From Pirellula sp. SH-Sr6A (lineage in GTDB: Bacteria > Planctomycetota > Planctomycetia > Pirellulales > Pirellulaceae): a stretch of 64,000 nt of DNA. Location: NCBI RefSeq assembly GCF_001610875.1, contig NZ_CP011272.1:62001-126000 (forward strand). Direction: 5' to 3'. The first letter of the stretch is position 1. Each line of letters opens with the position of its first letter. The notes below the pieces were generated by a model. It saw only the letters and a list, made by a program, of their open reading frames with translations, made no database searches and had not been told where the DNA came from. Shown here one piece after another: positions 8,762 through 19,400 of this stretch. The position numbers and the translations under genes were made by a program.

Positions 8762-9848
8762 GGACACCGGTAGCGATAATCCGTCCGACTTGGGTTCCAT
8801 CCCTTCCGAATCGTCGCAACTCGATGCCCGTACCGCGCTGTTGATGAGGGAGTTCGAATGCCGTTGGCCCCTGACAGAGTGGACGAGGAAGACCGTCCTC
8901 GTCGGGGTCAGCGGTGGCTCGGACAGCATGGCTTTGCTCGAATTGATACTCCGACATGCCGAGGATTTCGATCGGGTCAAAGTTCTTCATTGCAATCATG
9001 GATTGCGAGGGGACGAGAGCGACCAAGACGAAGCCTTCGTGATCGATACTTGTTTGGAACGAGGAATCGAATGCCTATCGGTCCGAATCGACCCCTCCGA
9101 ACTCTCCTCGTCGAGCGAGGAAACATTGCGAAGGATTCGATTCAAGCACTATGTAGAGGCTGCTATGGCTTTTGACGCTCGCTGGATTGCGCTGGGCCAC
9201 CATCGAGACGATAATCTCGAAACGTTTTTTCTTCGCCTTTTTCGCGGTTCAGGCCCTCGAGGGCTTTCTGGAATCCCCTTGCGGCGATCGGTTCCCACGA
9301 CCGATGGTCGGCCGCTGGAGATCATTCGACCCATGCTTTCTATTTCGAAATCCGAGTTGGAAGCATGGCTTGCAGATCAGGGAATTCCATTTCGAGAGGA
9401 CTCCAGCAATCGGCTCGGAATCTACCAACGTAATCGATTGCGGAACGAACTGCTCCCGATCCTGGATTCGCTTTATGGGCAGGGATGGAGAAAGCACGTA
9501 CTCCAGGTCATCGATTCGATGACAAACCAGACCCAATCAAGCGAACTTGAGGCGAATCGCATTTTGGCGGAGCACTGGAATCGCGCTTTGCCAACAAAGG
9601 ATATATCCCTCCCTCTTTCGATTTTTCAGCAGGCGGATTGGAACGTCACTCGCGAAATTGTCCTGGCCATCTGGCATACCCAGCATTGGTCGCTCCGCCC
9701 CTGGACACGCAAACACTGGCAACGTTTGCAACAATTCTTTGCGGTTGCATCTCAGACGCCCCACCCAAAACGGATCGAGTTGCCAGGCAAGATCGTCGCG
9801 AAAGTTCGAAAGGGCGTTATCACCTTCGAACAAACTACAGATGCGTAA
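8751..9848 (+). CDS. tilS: tRNA(Ile)-lysidine synthase
   Basis: TilS ligates lysine to C34 of the AUA-decoding tRNA(Ile) using ATP, changing both its codon and amino-acid identity. The N-terminal PP-loop ATPase is clear: VLVGVSGGSDSMALLELIL with SGGSDS at about residues 54-59, then VLHCNHGLRGDESDQDEAFV, IRFKHYVEAA, and WIALGHHRDDNLETFFLRLF. The segment FREDSSNRLGIYQRNRLRNE matches the family's tRNA-contacting region. Length (365 residues) is shorter than E. coli TilS, so the C-terminal domains are reduced. The start is uncertain. TTG 8751 has GGGAG seven bases upstream and overlaps the previous gene; GTG 8694, ATG 8706 and ATG 8844 are in frame. The 3' end overlaps the convergent large gene by 14 bp. 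Confidence 0.93.
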   Translation: MSREDTGSDNPSDLGSIPSESSQLDARTALLMREFECRWPLTEWTRKTVLVGVSGGSDSMALLELILRHAEDFDRVKVLHCNHGLRGDESDQDEAFVIDTCLERGIECLSVRIDPSELSSSSEETLRRIRFKHYVEAAMAFDARWIALGHHRDDNLETFFLRLFRGSGPRGLSGIPLRRSVPTTDGRPLEIIRPMLSISKSELEAWLADQGIPFREDSSNRLGIYQRNRLRNELLPILDSLYGQGWRKHVLQVIDSMTNQTQSSELEANRILAEHWNRALPTKDISLPLSIFQQADWNVTREIVLAIWHTQHWSLRPWTRKHWQRLQQFFAVASQTPHPKRIELPGKIVAKVRKGVITFEQTTDA

Positions 9849-12800
9849 TACGCCCCTTCGAAGCCCGCTTAGGAATCGGCGACGATCTGCGAATCAGAAT
9901 GTTATCTAAGAGAGTCACCAAACTAGCCAGGAGGAGAGCACCCGCCAAGAGCCAGAGACCTGTCGCAATCCACGTTATGCCTGCGAGCCAACCCAACAAT
10001 TTATCGGGAGCACTTCGCCATATCCAGCCGAGGAGAAAGATCGAAACAATCAATAGTGCCGAGCCAATCCAATAAGCCATCGCAATGGATTCGTTCCCCA
10101 AGGAGCTACGGTCCGTTTCGCTCCTGCCGTCGTTTGGAATTGCTGGGATAATCTCGAGTAAAGTCCATCGGAGCTGCGGCCAACGGTTGTTTAAGACTAC
10201 CAAAAACTCTTCTAGAGCATCGAGAGACGAAGCATCATAGATGCTAGGGGAGCGATCCGTCTCGAAGACTCCGTATGGCTCGATCGCCGCTCGAATCACA
10301 TCTAGCAACCAACGATGTGCGAAGCTCCCCTCTTCGATTGTCGAGGGAATCCATTCCAAAGACCCTTGCAACAACTCAAGCGTCCGAGGTAAGCGATCGT
10401 CACCCGAAATCAACTCGGGTGCTTCGCGGTGTTTTGGAGCAACCGGGATGGATTCCCGATCTGATCCGTCGGTTGCCACACGAAATGCAATATATGCAGG
10501 GATACCCAAAGGGAGCCGTGGAATTTGAAGAGTGATCGTGTCGTCTTGTTGTTCCCAGGAAGCCAATTCGCCATTCACTCGGACATCGAAGACTTTAACA
10601 CCTGGAAGGAGCACATAGGTCCGGGAATTTTCGGTTCCTGAAATCCAATAATCTACTCGCGTGAGGGAAGGACCACCGGTTTGGGACGGGCTCTGCCAAA
10701 CAGAGACGAATTCGATGGGTCGATTCCTTTCCTCGTTGGTTCCTGATGTCGAACGTTGGAGATCCGCCTTGCTCAACTGGTGTTGTGCCAGCCAATCCTT
10801 GACCATCGCCGTCGGGAATGCGATCGATGGCTGATCGATGACTCGAAATCGATCGGAACTCGCGACCAGAGCTTCGAGTTGTTTCTCGGAGAGAGTGAGC
10901 TGAAGCGACCAATCGACGGATTGTTCTGTCGCCTCCGCTGTGTTCATATCGATTTGCCACCAACTAAAGTCGCTGATAGGACTGGGGATCTGTGCAATCG
11001 GACGATCGCATCGAACGCTCTCGTAGGCACCCGTCGGCAGCTCGATGGTCAGTTTCGACCGGGTTTCTTGCGAGACATTGTTTCGACCCCTGACGATGAC
11101 ATCGATGCGATCGCCCGCACCACTGGGCTCGATTTCCCATCGAACATCCGATACTTGAAGAGGTCGCCGAATTTTCCATTGAATGCGATCGGACTGGGCG
11201 AGCATGGCGATCGGATTGCTCGCTCCTTTGCCGATATAACTACGAACAGAACCATCCTGCGAAGTGATTTGAATGGAACAGAGTTCACTTGCTGCGATGT
11301 CGATCGATTGAGATTGTTCCGCAATGGTTAAGACGGGGCTTGTCACCCACGGCACCTCCACTTCCGACTCCGAGTTTCGCTTTTCCGCGCGAAGTTCAAT
11401 CTCGTAGTTTTCTGTTAATTGACGCTCCGCGAACAATTGCACTCGGTTAGGACTCTGGGGCCCCTGAGAGTTCTCCAAGTTTTGTACGACGTGCAGGTTT
11501 CCAAGTCGGTTTCGGTGGGATGCATCCGTCACGATGAAACCGCGTGGCAAAACGAGTTCCAAGCTATCTGAATTGGTCGTTCCCAACGTATCGATGCGGA
11601 CATTGATCGATTGAGATTCAGGGAGGAGTGTCCACCGCGTTGAGACGCGGGCCTGCATTGTGGGAACCGCCGAAACTCTCTTCAATGCGCCGAAACCGCC
11701 GCTCGCGGGGAATCGAAGAGACGAGGCGCGCGGGTTGGAACTGTTTTGAAGTTCGGGCCAATCCAAACGTTCTCGTTCGTTGATGGCAGGGATCCACGTA
11801 CTAACCTGTTCCAAATTCCACTCCGAGCCGGGAAATCGAGCGTAGCGCAGCGTGCTCGGTCGTACGCGTCGATCAACACACTCCGCAAACAATACGTTTA
11901 AAGCTAAAAGGGATTTGTCTCGCAGCCCCCACAGTATGGGAATATCAAATTGCGATTGTGATAACAATTCGCGGTCCACTTCGAACACGTATCGACGCCG
12001 AGAAAAGGTGCTGGCCGGCTTTGTATCCACTAACGTGACTCCTCCCCATCGGTTGCCGATGGGTTGCCAAGGATCATCTGCCTCCATCTCAAAAGTCCGC
12101 TCCCAATTCGATCCCTCGGGGATGCGCAAAACGGTTTTGGCGCGAATGTTCGAATTCTGAAGGAACAACTCGATGTTGAGTGACGGAGGAGTCAAGGCAT
12201 TCGATGGCGAAGGAACCGTCAGGTTGTTCGCGATCTGAAAGCGAGTCGATCCGCGTAGCGAGGTCTTATTCCCCAAGGCGACCAGATAGCGTCCCGGAGA
12301 AGGGTTGGTAATTCCTCCCACCGACTCGACATCGATTTGAATCGCTGGGTCAAGCGATTCGACTTCTACAAATGCATTCGGGCAAGGAAGTAATCCCAAT
12401 TCAAAGGCTTGGGTCGTCGCCTCATCGCCTCGGCCTGAAAGACTTGCGGGGGGGTCTTGTGTCACCCATTTAGGACTTAGTGTCAATTGCACAATACGCC
12501 TCCCTGCCCTCTCGGGAACCCACTCAATCCCTTCGGGTTTATGTTGATAACGCAGCACGTCTTGATCATCGACCGTGATGCGAATCAACGACGCCTGGGA
12601 CGTCGCTACGGGAAACTGGATCGGCACACCAGCTTTGCCGATCCACAGATCGTATACCATCGTGATTTGATCAGGAATCGCAGTAGGTCGATTGCGAAAA
12701 TTGACTTTCCATTGGAACCGCGACGAGTAAATGAGGTAATCCGTAGCAGGGGTGCCCTTCAGAGCCGACAAAAGTTGATTCGGTACATAAATCGAATCTC

Positions 12801-15800
12801 GCAACACTTCGCCGTTGCTATCAAGTGGAAAGAGAATATCGGCATTTGCTCCAGGTGCGGAAACGTCAATCGATTGCCCTAGCCCACTACTAGACAAGGG
12901 AACTGACAAACAGCAGGCCAACAGAACTCGCATCGCTGACACGGCTTCGATTTCGCGGCTGGCGTTGGAGCCCTCCCAATTGGAGTTGGGGGTCCGACTG
13001 GCATGAATGGGCTTGGTTCGTTTTTTCTGCAAAGAAGCGAGGATCGCAGAGGTAACTAATCCTATAAAAAGTCCGCTGACTATCGTCTCGATCAATTTCA
13101 CTCCTTGCCATTGCATGGCTGCGAAACCGATCGCTGCACCAGCGGCAATACACAACACAAGTGCTTGCACCCAAGCAGCTTTTCCGCGTAGGACAACAGG
13201 CAGAAGGATAAAAAGGAGCATTGCAAAGCCTCGCACGGCGCGATGCAATCGCCCATCTACCACGACGATCGTCGCTGGACTGTCCATGCTGCGGACCGAA
13301 TCGACGTGCGTCCAGTCGGAAAACCGCAGTGCCACATCGGAATCAAGTGATGGCAACGCCGGACTCAAATTCTTGGAGGAGGCTGCTTTTGAGTCTTTTC
13401 CAGAGAGAAATGCGATCGATTCTTTCCACCATCGAAAACCGGAATCCGGTTCCCAGAACAAGGCATCTTCGTCCGCATCGTCGCTTCGAATCGCGAGCGA
13501 ACTATGGAGGGGCATCCAGAAATGGGCCAGGCTGGGGAGACTCGATCCATTGAGCAAAATTTCCGGTGCAGCGAGGGACGTACCATCCCATCTTTGGAAC
13601 CAAGTCAAGGGAAAGGGGGAACGGTCGATGGAATCCGCGGTGAATTCAAGCACTTCGGTGTACAACCGCGTTGCGTGGGGGGGTGTTGTGACATCCGTTT
13701 GAATCTGTCCGGATCGAATCCGAATGGTGCCCTTGGTTTGATCGGGTTGGACCCAGAGATCGTTAGCATCCGTAAGCCACCGAATCGATGCAAAATCGAT
13801 TTTCCACTCCGGTCCGATTGCAACTTCGTAATCGGTGAAACCAACCGGAGGCAAGGAAAGATGGGCGACCAACCGTCTCATGCCATCGGAGTCCGTGAGA
13901 TAGTGCGTCACTAACTTCGCCGCAGGGGTCGCGTACGAGCCTGAGTTCGTCGAGCGTCGGACGGTCAAGGGGATTCGGTAATCGAGCCTCTCGCCTTGCA
14001 GTTGTCCCTGCGCGTCCAGTTGCCAAGCGTCCCTGTCCCCCATACCTTCGACGGTTACTAGTCCGTCAGAAAGTTCGACCGTATGTTGGACTTGGACGGC
14101 GGAATCGAACTGTGGCAAAGGAATCGCGGTATTGACTTCCGCCATCGGAATTTGATTCTCGATCAAGACCACCAGCGAGGGAAGTTCGGGCCCAAGCCGA
14201 ATCGAGAACGACTCGTTTGTGGCATCCACTGGCAGAACATCGAGCCATTCTTCGGAGATCTTGTTTCCGAGCGAAGGAGTGGTTACTCGTCCCACGATCC
14301 AGGGTTGCTGTTGCTTTGGGATACGAATAGGAACCTTTTGCTTTCGACTCACAGGTTCCCAGTCCAATCGATGCTTTACCTGGAGTCTATGGTTGTCGAT
14401 TTGATCAACCTTCGTGCGTATCCTTACTTTCGTCGGACGTTCGGATCGCCTCTCTTGGATCACCAGCCTGTTGTCATTCCAACGCCAAATGGCAGATTTC
14501 TCCGACGAAGTGATGAAGGACCGTTCCACCGAAGAAAGGGAATCGAGAGGTACCGATGAGAGATGCTGGAGGTTGGATAGAGTCAGATAGTTCGGTATGT
14601 TTTCCGCCACTAGCCAATGTTCCACCGAACTCCCCGCGACACGTATCCACCCACGCGTCGACTCCGAGAGAGCGCGAAAGGATCTTGTTTCTCCCGCGAG
14701 CGATTCCTGTGGATCGAGTTGAATATCCACGGCGCCCGATACTCCGGCCAAGTTTTCTTGGGTTAATCGGATAGATACCCTCGGTGAATCCGGTTTCGAT
14801 ACGACTTCCCAAGGGATCGTTCGTTTGGTTTCGGACTCGAGAACATCTAGAATGCCCCACCCCGTTTCAAGCTCCAGAACCAAATCCTGGGCGAACAACC
14901 GCTTGGCAGGCTCATTGGTTGGGACAACTCGTCCCCAGAATGCGACACTCCCTTCCGACCCCATGATCTTGTTCAAAACGCGCAGCGTTGGCGCCCGTGG
15001 ATTCGATGTCATCACCATTTGAATCGTGCACGGTTGGTCCCACCATTGAAAACGGAGCATGTTGGGTGCTGTCGATTCAAGGAATTGGCTGCCGGGCGCA
15101 CTGATCGATGCCAATTTATGATGGTTGCCCAAAACCACTTGGCTTTCCCCGCGGAAAACGAACGCTTTGTCGAGGGCTAGCGCAGGCAATGGCAAGGCGT
15201 TTCGAATCGTATCGCTGGAACGAACTGAATCATTAGTAGGATGCGGGACATAGAGCCACGGCTCTGCGCGGTAGGACCATTCCACGATCACTTGTAGTCG
15301 TCCAGCCCTCGGAGGTGTCAAATTGCTCAACGCACTCCCAGTTACTTGGATCCATTCTCCATCTTGACTCCAGTCCAATTCCTTTCCTGCTGCAGAAACG
15401 CGTCGGACCTTGCCCGGAGATTCCAGCTTGAACCGAAGCATTTTATCGAGGGTGGGTACATCCCATTGAAGCTCCATTGTTGCTCGGCAGTCGAGAAACT
15501 GATCGCTGAATCGATACTCATTCAATTGCTCAAGCACAAGATGCTCGAAGGACGACCCTTTCGCTCCCCCGTTTTTCCCGATCTCGTTTCCGAAACCCGG
15601 AGTCACCACTTCAAACGAAACATTCTCTACTCCTCCCAACTCGATAAGCCAAAGCGAATTGGAAGCTGTATCCAAACTGGTCCGTTCAAAACCAGGGCGA
15701 ACTTCAGCGGGCACCCGACTCAAACGCGCATCAATTTCATTGGCGTTCAGGATGAGTCGTGCTGGAACATTCGCCCGAACGACTTGAGTGTTCGGAGGCA

Positions 15801-16497
15801 AGGTCAAGAGAAGACAGCTATTGGTACAACGCGGGATAGCCGTCTCGTAACGAAGAGACGACGTGGGCAGTGTTTCTCCCCGCAGCGTCCAACTAAATGG
15901 AAAATCAATCGGCTTGCTGGCTGCCGCGAGCGAATCGCTGTGGAGTTTTAAAAGGGGCGTACCTGCTTCGTCGAATCCCCACTGCGGTTCTAATCGCCTG
16001 TTACTTGGAGCCACTCTCGGGTCAGAGGAAGCTGGAGATACTGCACGATCGGACCCAGGTGTGAGGGCAAACCCCCACGGGGCAAGTCGCAAACGTTCGG
16101 AAAGCATGGACCCGCGCGAGACTCGAATCATCGATCGAGTGGACACCAAATCCGGACCTACCAGTCGAGCGGAATAGATGGCATCGAGTAGTTCGGGCGG
16201 ACGCTGTGGATTGGCCGCTTGGGGGTCCGAGGACTGAAAAGGTTTTAACAACTCGGAGAGCTCGTCCAACGACCGGGTTGTGTATTGAAGGTCCAAACCA
16301 TCCAGTTGATTTAGATCCTCCAGAGGGAGAAAAACGCGACGGTAAGGAAGCTCGCTCTTCTTGTTAGACTCCTTCTCTTGGGAAAAGCCTGTGCGCTGCA
16401 ATCCGCACAATACGAAAAGCAACACAAGACAGTACCATGGCGTCCGCCGGGCGAGTGGCCTAGCGAAGATGTGATTTTGAATTCGCACAGAGCTCAT
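9835..16497 (-). CDS. Giant exported membrane protein, two repeated modules (2220 aa)
   Basis: A 2220-residue protein of unknown function. A signal or anchor helix (about 20-38, WYCLVLLFVLCGLQRTGFSQ) precedes RRVFLPLEDL and roughly 1000 residues of predicted beta-rich extracytoplasmic sequence. A cluster of hydrophobic helices follows at about 1087-1165 (GFAMLLFILLPVVLRGKAAW). At about 1189 a second signal-like stretch appears (MRVLLACCLSVPLSSSGLGQ), followed by DILFPLDSNGEVLRDSIYVP, another long beta-rich region, and two C-terminal helices (about 2140-2200) with a basic tail. The plan looks like two copies of the architecture seen singly in the upstream gene. Its ATG overlaps that gene's stop (ATGA), so the two are translationally coupled and may work together. 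Large envelope proteins are common in planctomycetes; no catalytic motif was seen. Confidence 0.88.
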   Translation of the reverse strand: MSSVRIQNHIFARPLARRTPWYCLVLLFVLCGLQRTGFSQEKESNKKSELPYRRVFLPLEDLNQLDGLDLQYTTRSLDELSELLKPFQSSDPQAANPQRPPELLDAIYSARLVGPDLVSTRSMIRVSRGSMLSERLRLAPWGFALTPGSDRAVSPASSDPRVAPSNRRLEPQWGFDEAGTPLLKLHSDSLAAASKPIDFPFSWTLRGETLPTSSLRYETAIPRCTNSCLLLTLPPNTQVVRANVPARLILNANEIDARLSRVPAEVRPGFERTSLDTASNSLWLIELGGVENVSFEVVTPGFGNEIGKNGGAKGSSFEHLVLEQLNEYRFSDQFLDCRATMELQWDVPTLDKMLRFKLESPGKVRRVSAAGKELDWSQDGEWIQVTGSALSNLTPPRAGRLQVIVEWSYRAEPWLYVPHPTNDSVRSSDTIRNALPLPALALDKAFVFRGESQVVLGNHHKLASISAPGSQFLESTAPNMLRFQWWDQPCTIQMVMTSNPRAPTLRVLNKIMGSEGSVAFWGRVVPTNEPAKRLFAQDLVLELETGWGILDVLESETKRTIPWEVVSKPDSPRVSIRLTQENLAGVSGAVDIQLDPQESLAGETRSFRALSESTRGWIRVAGSSVEHWLVAENIPNYLTLSNLQHLSSVPLDSLSSVERSFITSSEKSAIWRWNDNRLVIQERRSERPTKVRIRTKVDQIDNHRLQVKHRLDWEPVSRKQKVPIRIPKQQQPWIVGRVTTPSLGNKISEEWLDVLPVDATNESFSIRLGPELPSLVVLIENQIPMAEVNTAIPLPQFDSAVQVQHTVELSDGLVTVEGMGDRDAWQLDAQGQLQGERLDYRIPLTVRRSTNSGSYATPAAKLVTHYLTDSDGMRRLVAHLSLPPVGFTDYEVAIGPEWKIDFASIRWLTDANDLWVQPDQTKGTIRIRSGQIQTDVTTPPHATRLYTEVLEFTADSIDRSPFPLTWFQRWDGTSLAAPEILLNGSSLPSLAHFWMPLHSSLAIRSDDADEDALFWEPDSGFRWWKESIAFLSGKDSKAASSKNLSPALPSLDSDVALRFSDWTHVDSVRSMDSPATIVVVDGRLHRAVRGFAMLLFILLPVVLRGKAAWVQALVLCIAAGAAIGFAAMQWQGVKLIETIVSGLFIGLVTSAILASLQKKRTKPIHASRTPNSNWEGSNASREIEAVSAMRVLLACCLSVPLSSSGLGQSIDVSAPGANADILFPLDSNGEVLRDSIYVPNQLLSALKGTPATDYLIYSSRFQWKVNFRNRPTAIPDQITMVYDLWIGKAGVPIQFPVATSQASLIRITVDDQDVLRYQHKPEGIEWVPERAGRRIVQLTLSPKWVTQDPPASLSGRGDEATTQAFELGLLPCPNAFVEVESLDPAIQIDVESVGGITNPSPGRYLVALGNKTSLRGSTRFQIANNLTVPSPSNALTPPSLNIELFLQNSNIRAKTVLRIPEGSNWERTFEMEADDPWQPIGNRWGGVTLVDTKPASTFSRRRYVFEVDRELLSQSQFDIPILWGLRDKSLLALNVLFAECVDRRVRPSTLRYARFPGSEWNLEQVSTWIPAINERERLDWPELQNSSNPRASSLRFPASGGFGALKRVSAVPTMQARVSTRWTLLPESQSINVRIDTLGTTNSDSLELVLPRGFIVTDASHRNRLGNLHVVQNLENSQGPQSPNRVQLFAERQLTENYEIELRAEKRNSESEVEVPWVTSPVLTIAEQSQSIDIAASELCSIQITSQDGSVRSYIGKGASNPIAMLAQSDRIQWKIRRPLQVSDVRWEIEPSGAGDRIDVIVRGRNNVSQETRSKLTIELPTGAYESVRCDRPIAQIPSPISDFSWWQIDMNTAEATEQSVDWSLQLTLSEKQLEALVASSDRFRVIDQPSIAFPTAMVKDWLAQHQLSKADLQRSTSGTNEERNRPIEFVSVWQSPSQTGGPSLTRVDYWISGTENSRTYVLLPGVKVFDVRVNGELASWEQQDDTITLQIPRLPLGIPAYIAFRVATDGSDRESIPVAPKHREAPELISGDDRLPRTLELLQGSLEWIPSTIEEGSFAHRWLLDVIRAAIEPYGVFETDRSPSIYDASSLDALEEFLVVLNNRWPQLRWTLLEIIPAIPNDGRSETDRSSLGNESIAMAYWIGSALLIVSIFLLGWIWRSAPDKLLGWLAGITWIATGLWLLAGALLLASLVTLLDNILIRRSSPIPKRASKGRITHL

Positions 16498-19400
16498 TGC
16501 CGGCTCCCGTGCGAGCCCATCTCCCCCGCCACCGGACCTCCTGCAATCACCTCAGCACCAGGAGCGATGGTGGTGAGAACTGACTTGGAAGCACTACCGG
16601 AAGGCGACTCACTGCGCGAGTCCATGCGTGATCCCGACACCGAACCCGCGAATGTTCCTCGACCTGCAAAAACACTTTTCTTTCTGGCGTTGCGATCGAG
16701 AAGCCATTCGACGAAGGCGTAAATCAACAGTATTGCACATGACACCACCATCGATTGAGTCACCAAGATCGTTATGTCTAGCGACCATGAAATCAAACCT
16801 GCCAAGAGAGGGATCGCGACGATCAAAACAATCGCTTTTCTATTCCACCCATTCCTCAGGAGCAACGAACTTAATGTCAAGGTGAGCAGCGCGAGCGGGG
16901 TCCACAAGAGGAATCGAGGTATGAACGTCGCATGGACAGCTTCCTTCGTGTCCAAGGAAATAAGAGAGTATTGATTGACCTGTTGCCCAACATCGGGTTG
17001 CACCGAAGCCCCTATTTCCTTCTCTAGATCGCTTTGTGATCGAGTGTCCTGTCTCGCCATCCAGACTTGATTCCAACTCCATTGATAATCGGGCAGGAGT
17101 GAATCTGAGGTCGAAATCAGATGCTCGGAAGAGGGCGTGACGAGTTGCCAAACACACGGAGCCCGTTCGAGATTGCTATTCAAGATCCGAACCTGTGGCA
17201 TCTCAATCCTCTTCCACCAGGACGACGGATTCGCGGGCCACGAGAAGAGTTCTAAGACATAGGCGTTCTCACTATCGGCCCCCGATGGTTCTCCAGCATC
17301 ACTGGGTAGCCTCGGGGCGTTGCTTAAATCGATTCGATACGAGTTTTGTCCGGACGATAGGAGAGAGAGCTCGCAGGGGGCATGATTCAGTACCGCCTCG
17401 ATATCTTCGGAGAGGGATGCATCGAGTTGGATTTCGACCGTCGGTTGTGAGCTTCTGAACTTAACAACATAGCGGTGGCGATTGGTTCCAGGTTTCGTAA
17501 TGGTTTGTATCCACACGCGATCGACGTTCACCGAATGCGCGATCTGATTTTGCTCGGGCACCAACGTCACGTCGAGGCAAGGGGCGTCGAGCGGAAATGT
17601 TATCTTGGTTTGCGTCCACAGATCTTCACCGATGCGAATCTCTGTTTGGGAACGATTTAACACGGTGGTGTTGAGCAACACGCGGGTGCTCGGGCGGCTC
17701 TGAAGCAATCCGACGGGATTCCCATAACGAATAGGGGCTTTTAGATTCGAAGTGTCTAGGTGAGCAAAGAGTTGCTTCAACGAATCGGCCTCATCGGCAT
17801 TCCGAGGAGGTGGACGGAGCGCTCCTAAGGTTATCAGCCAAGTAAAGTCCCCCGTCGCTGTTAAGTAAACTTGCTGGGGAATTTCAATGCGGGTCCATTC
17901 CACATGATCCTTCAAACTCGGGTATCTATCCCCCCACATGCGAGCTTCGTCCACGGAAAGACGCTCGATTTTCGTTATAGCGACGCCATTGACATTGAGG
18001 TCGATTGCAGAAGCAAAGTTAGACGACTCGGAATCTGCGATCCAAGCTTTTGGAACCGCGAGAAGCAAATGGTCTGGAAAGGTACCACGGATCTGTAACA
18101 ACCAATCTTGCTCCACTTTCCATGAGCTCTCCAATGCGGTCGCGCGCAGCGTACTGGTACCCTCGATGAATGGCTCGAGCGGGATCGATAAGAAGTCGCA
18201 ACGGGTCGAGGCTTTATCGCCGCGCAGCTGCAATCCGAGGGAAAATCGAGGAATGCCTTCCCTCGGATTGATCATCCTGGCATCTCGCAGTGCCTGTTCC
18301 AATGTCGGCGCCGTGACAGTGGTCAGTGACCAACGACTTCCCTCCGCCTGAACATTCGTTGGCGCAAGGCTTGCGAGCGATGAAAAAAGCGAGAGACTCC
18401 CCGAGGGACTCCACGTCGAACGCTGCTGACTCGATTCGTTTAGCCAAGTGAGTACCGGCAAGTCGAATCCCAGTGGAGAGGATTCATTCGATGCCCCTTC
18501 CGCGGTCGTCGGTGAACTGATTTTGTAGGACATCCTCAGTTGAATGCGCCGAGTGGGAGAACCTTCGGTGGACGTCGTCGCCGTCACGGTTCCCGTCGCT
18601 CCTTCACTGGATTCCGCCCAATCGCTTAGGCTCAACGGGATAATTGTATTGTTCCCCGCTGCAGCGTCGGCGTCGGTAAAGGCTAACTCCCGCCCGGTCG
18701 ACGCGACGGTAACACGTTCGACGTCCCAGCCTTTGCTCTCTAACTGAAGAAATGGAAAACCACGCGGGTCATCTCGGAATTCGAGCGTTCCCGTCAATTG
18801 CCATCGATCGGGAAAGAGCCAAACCCGATAGTCCATACGAATCGAAGGGGTGATTTGTGGCTCGAGCAATCGACATCGAAGCGAAGTGGCTTGATCCAAC
18901 ACGCGGAATGAGTGCTGAATGAGGTCGTTGGACTCCGGTGCAACTGTGCGCTTGTTGAATTCCACCCCCGACTGGGAATCCCACAATAACGTTCTCGATC
19001 GGGGTAAGACCAACTCGACATTTCCTCCGTGCCGCTCCACTCCAGCTACCAATGGTATGGAGAACAGATTGTCCGATTCCACCTTGGGGGATTCCCAAGT
19101 CCAATCGAGAGGAAACTCCAGCTCGAAGCGAGAGACCGACTCGTCGATCATCAAATTGAATGATGGTGCGCCATCTTCGCCGGTGCCGAGGGAGTTCAAG
19201 CGGTATCCAGCGACGGGTGGCACCTCACCCGATGACTCCCTGGCGACTCCTCCCTTGGGAAGTTGGATCAAGAATTGTCTTCCACCAAGCCTCTTTGGGC
19301 CGCGAATGGTGATGCGCGAGCTGGCATCAAATTTTGGATTCCCTGAAGATTGCGTGAATTTGGTCACGCTGATTGCCTCGGTCGCTTGGACGTTGTCGGA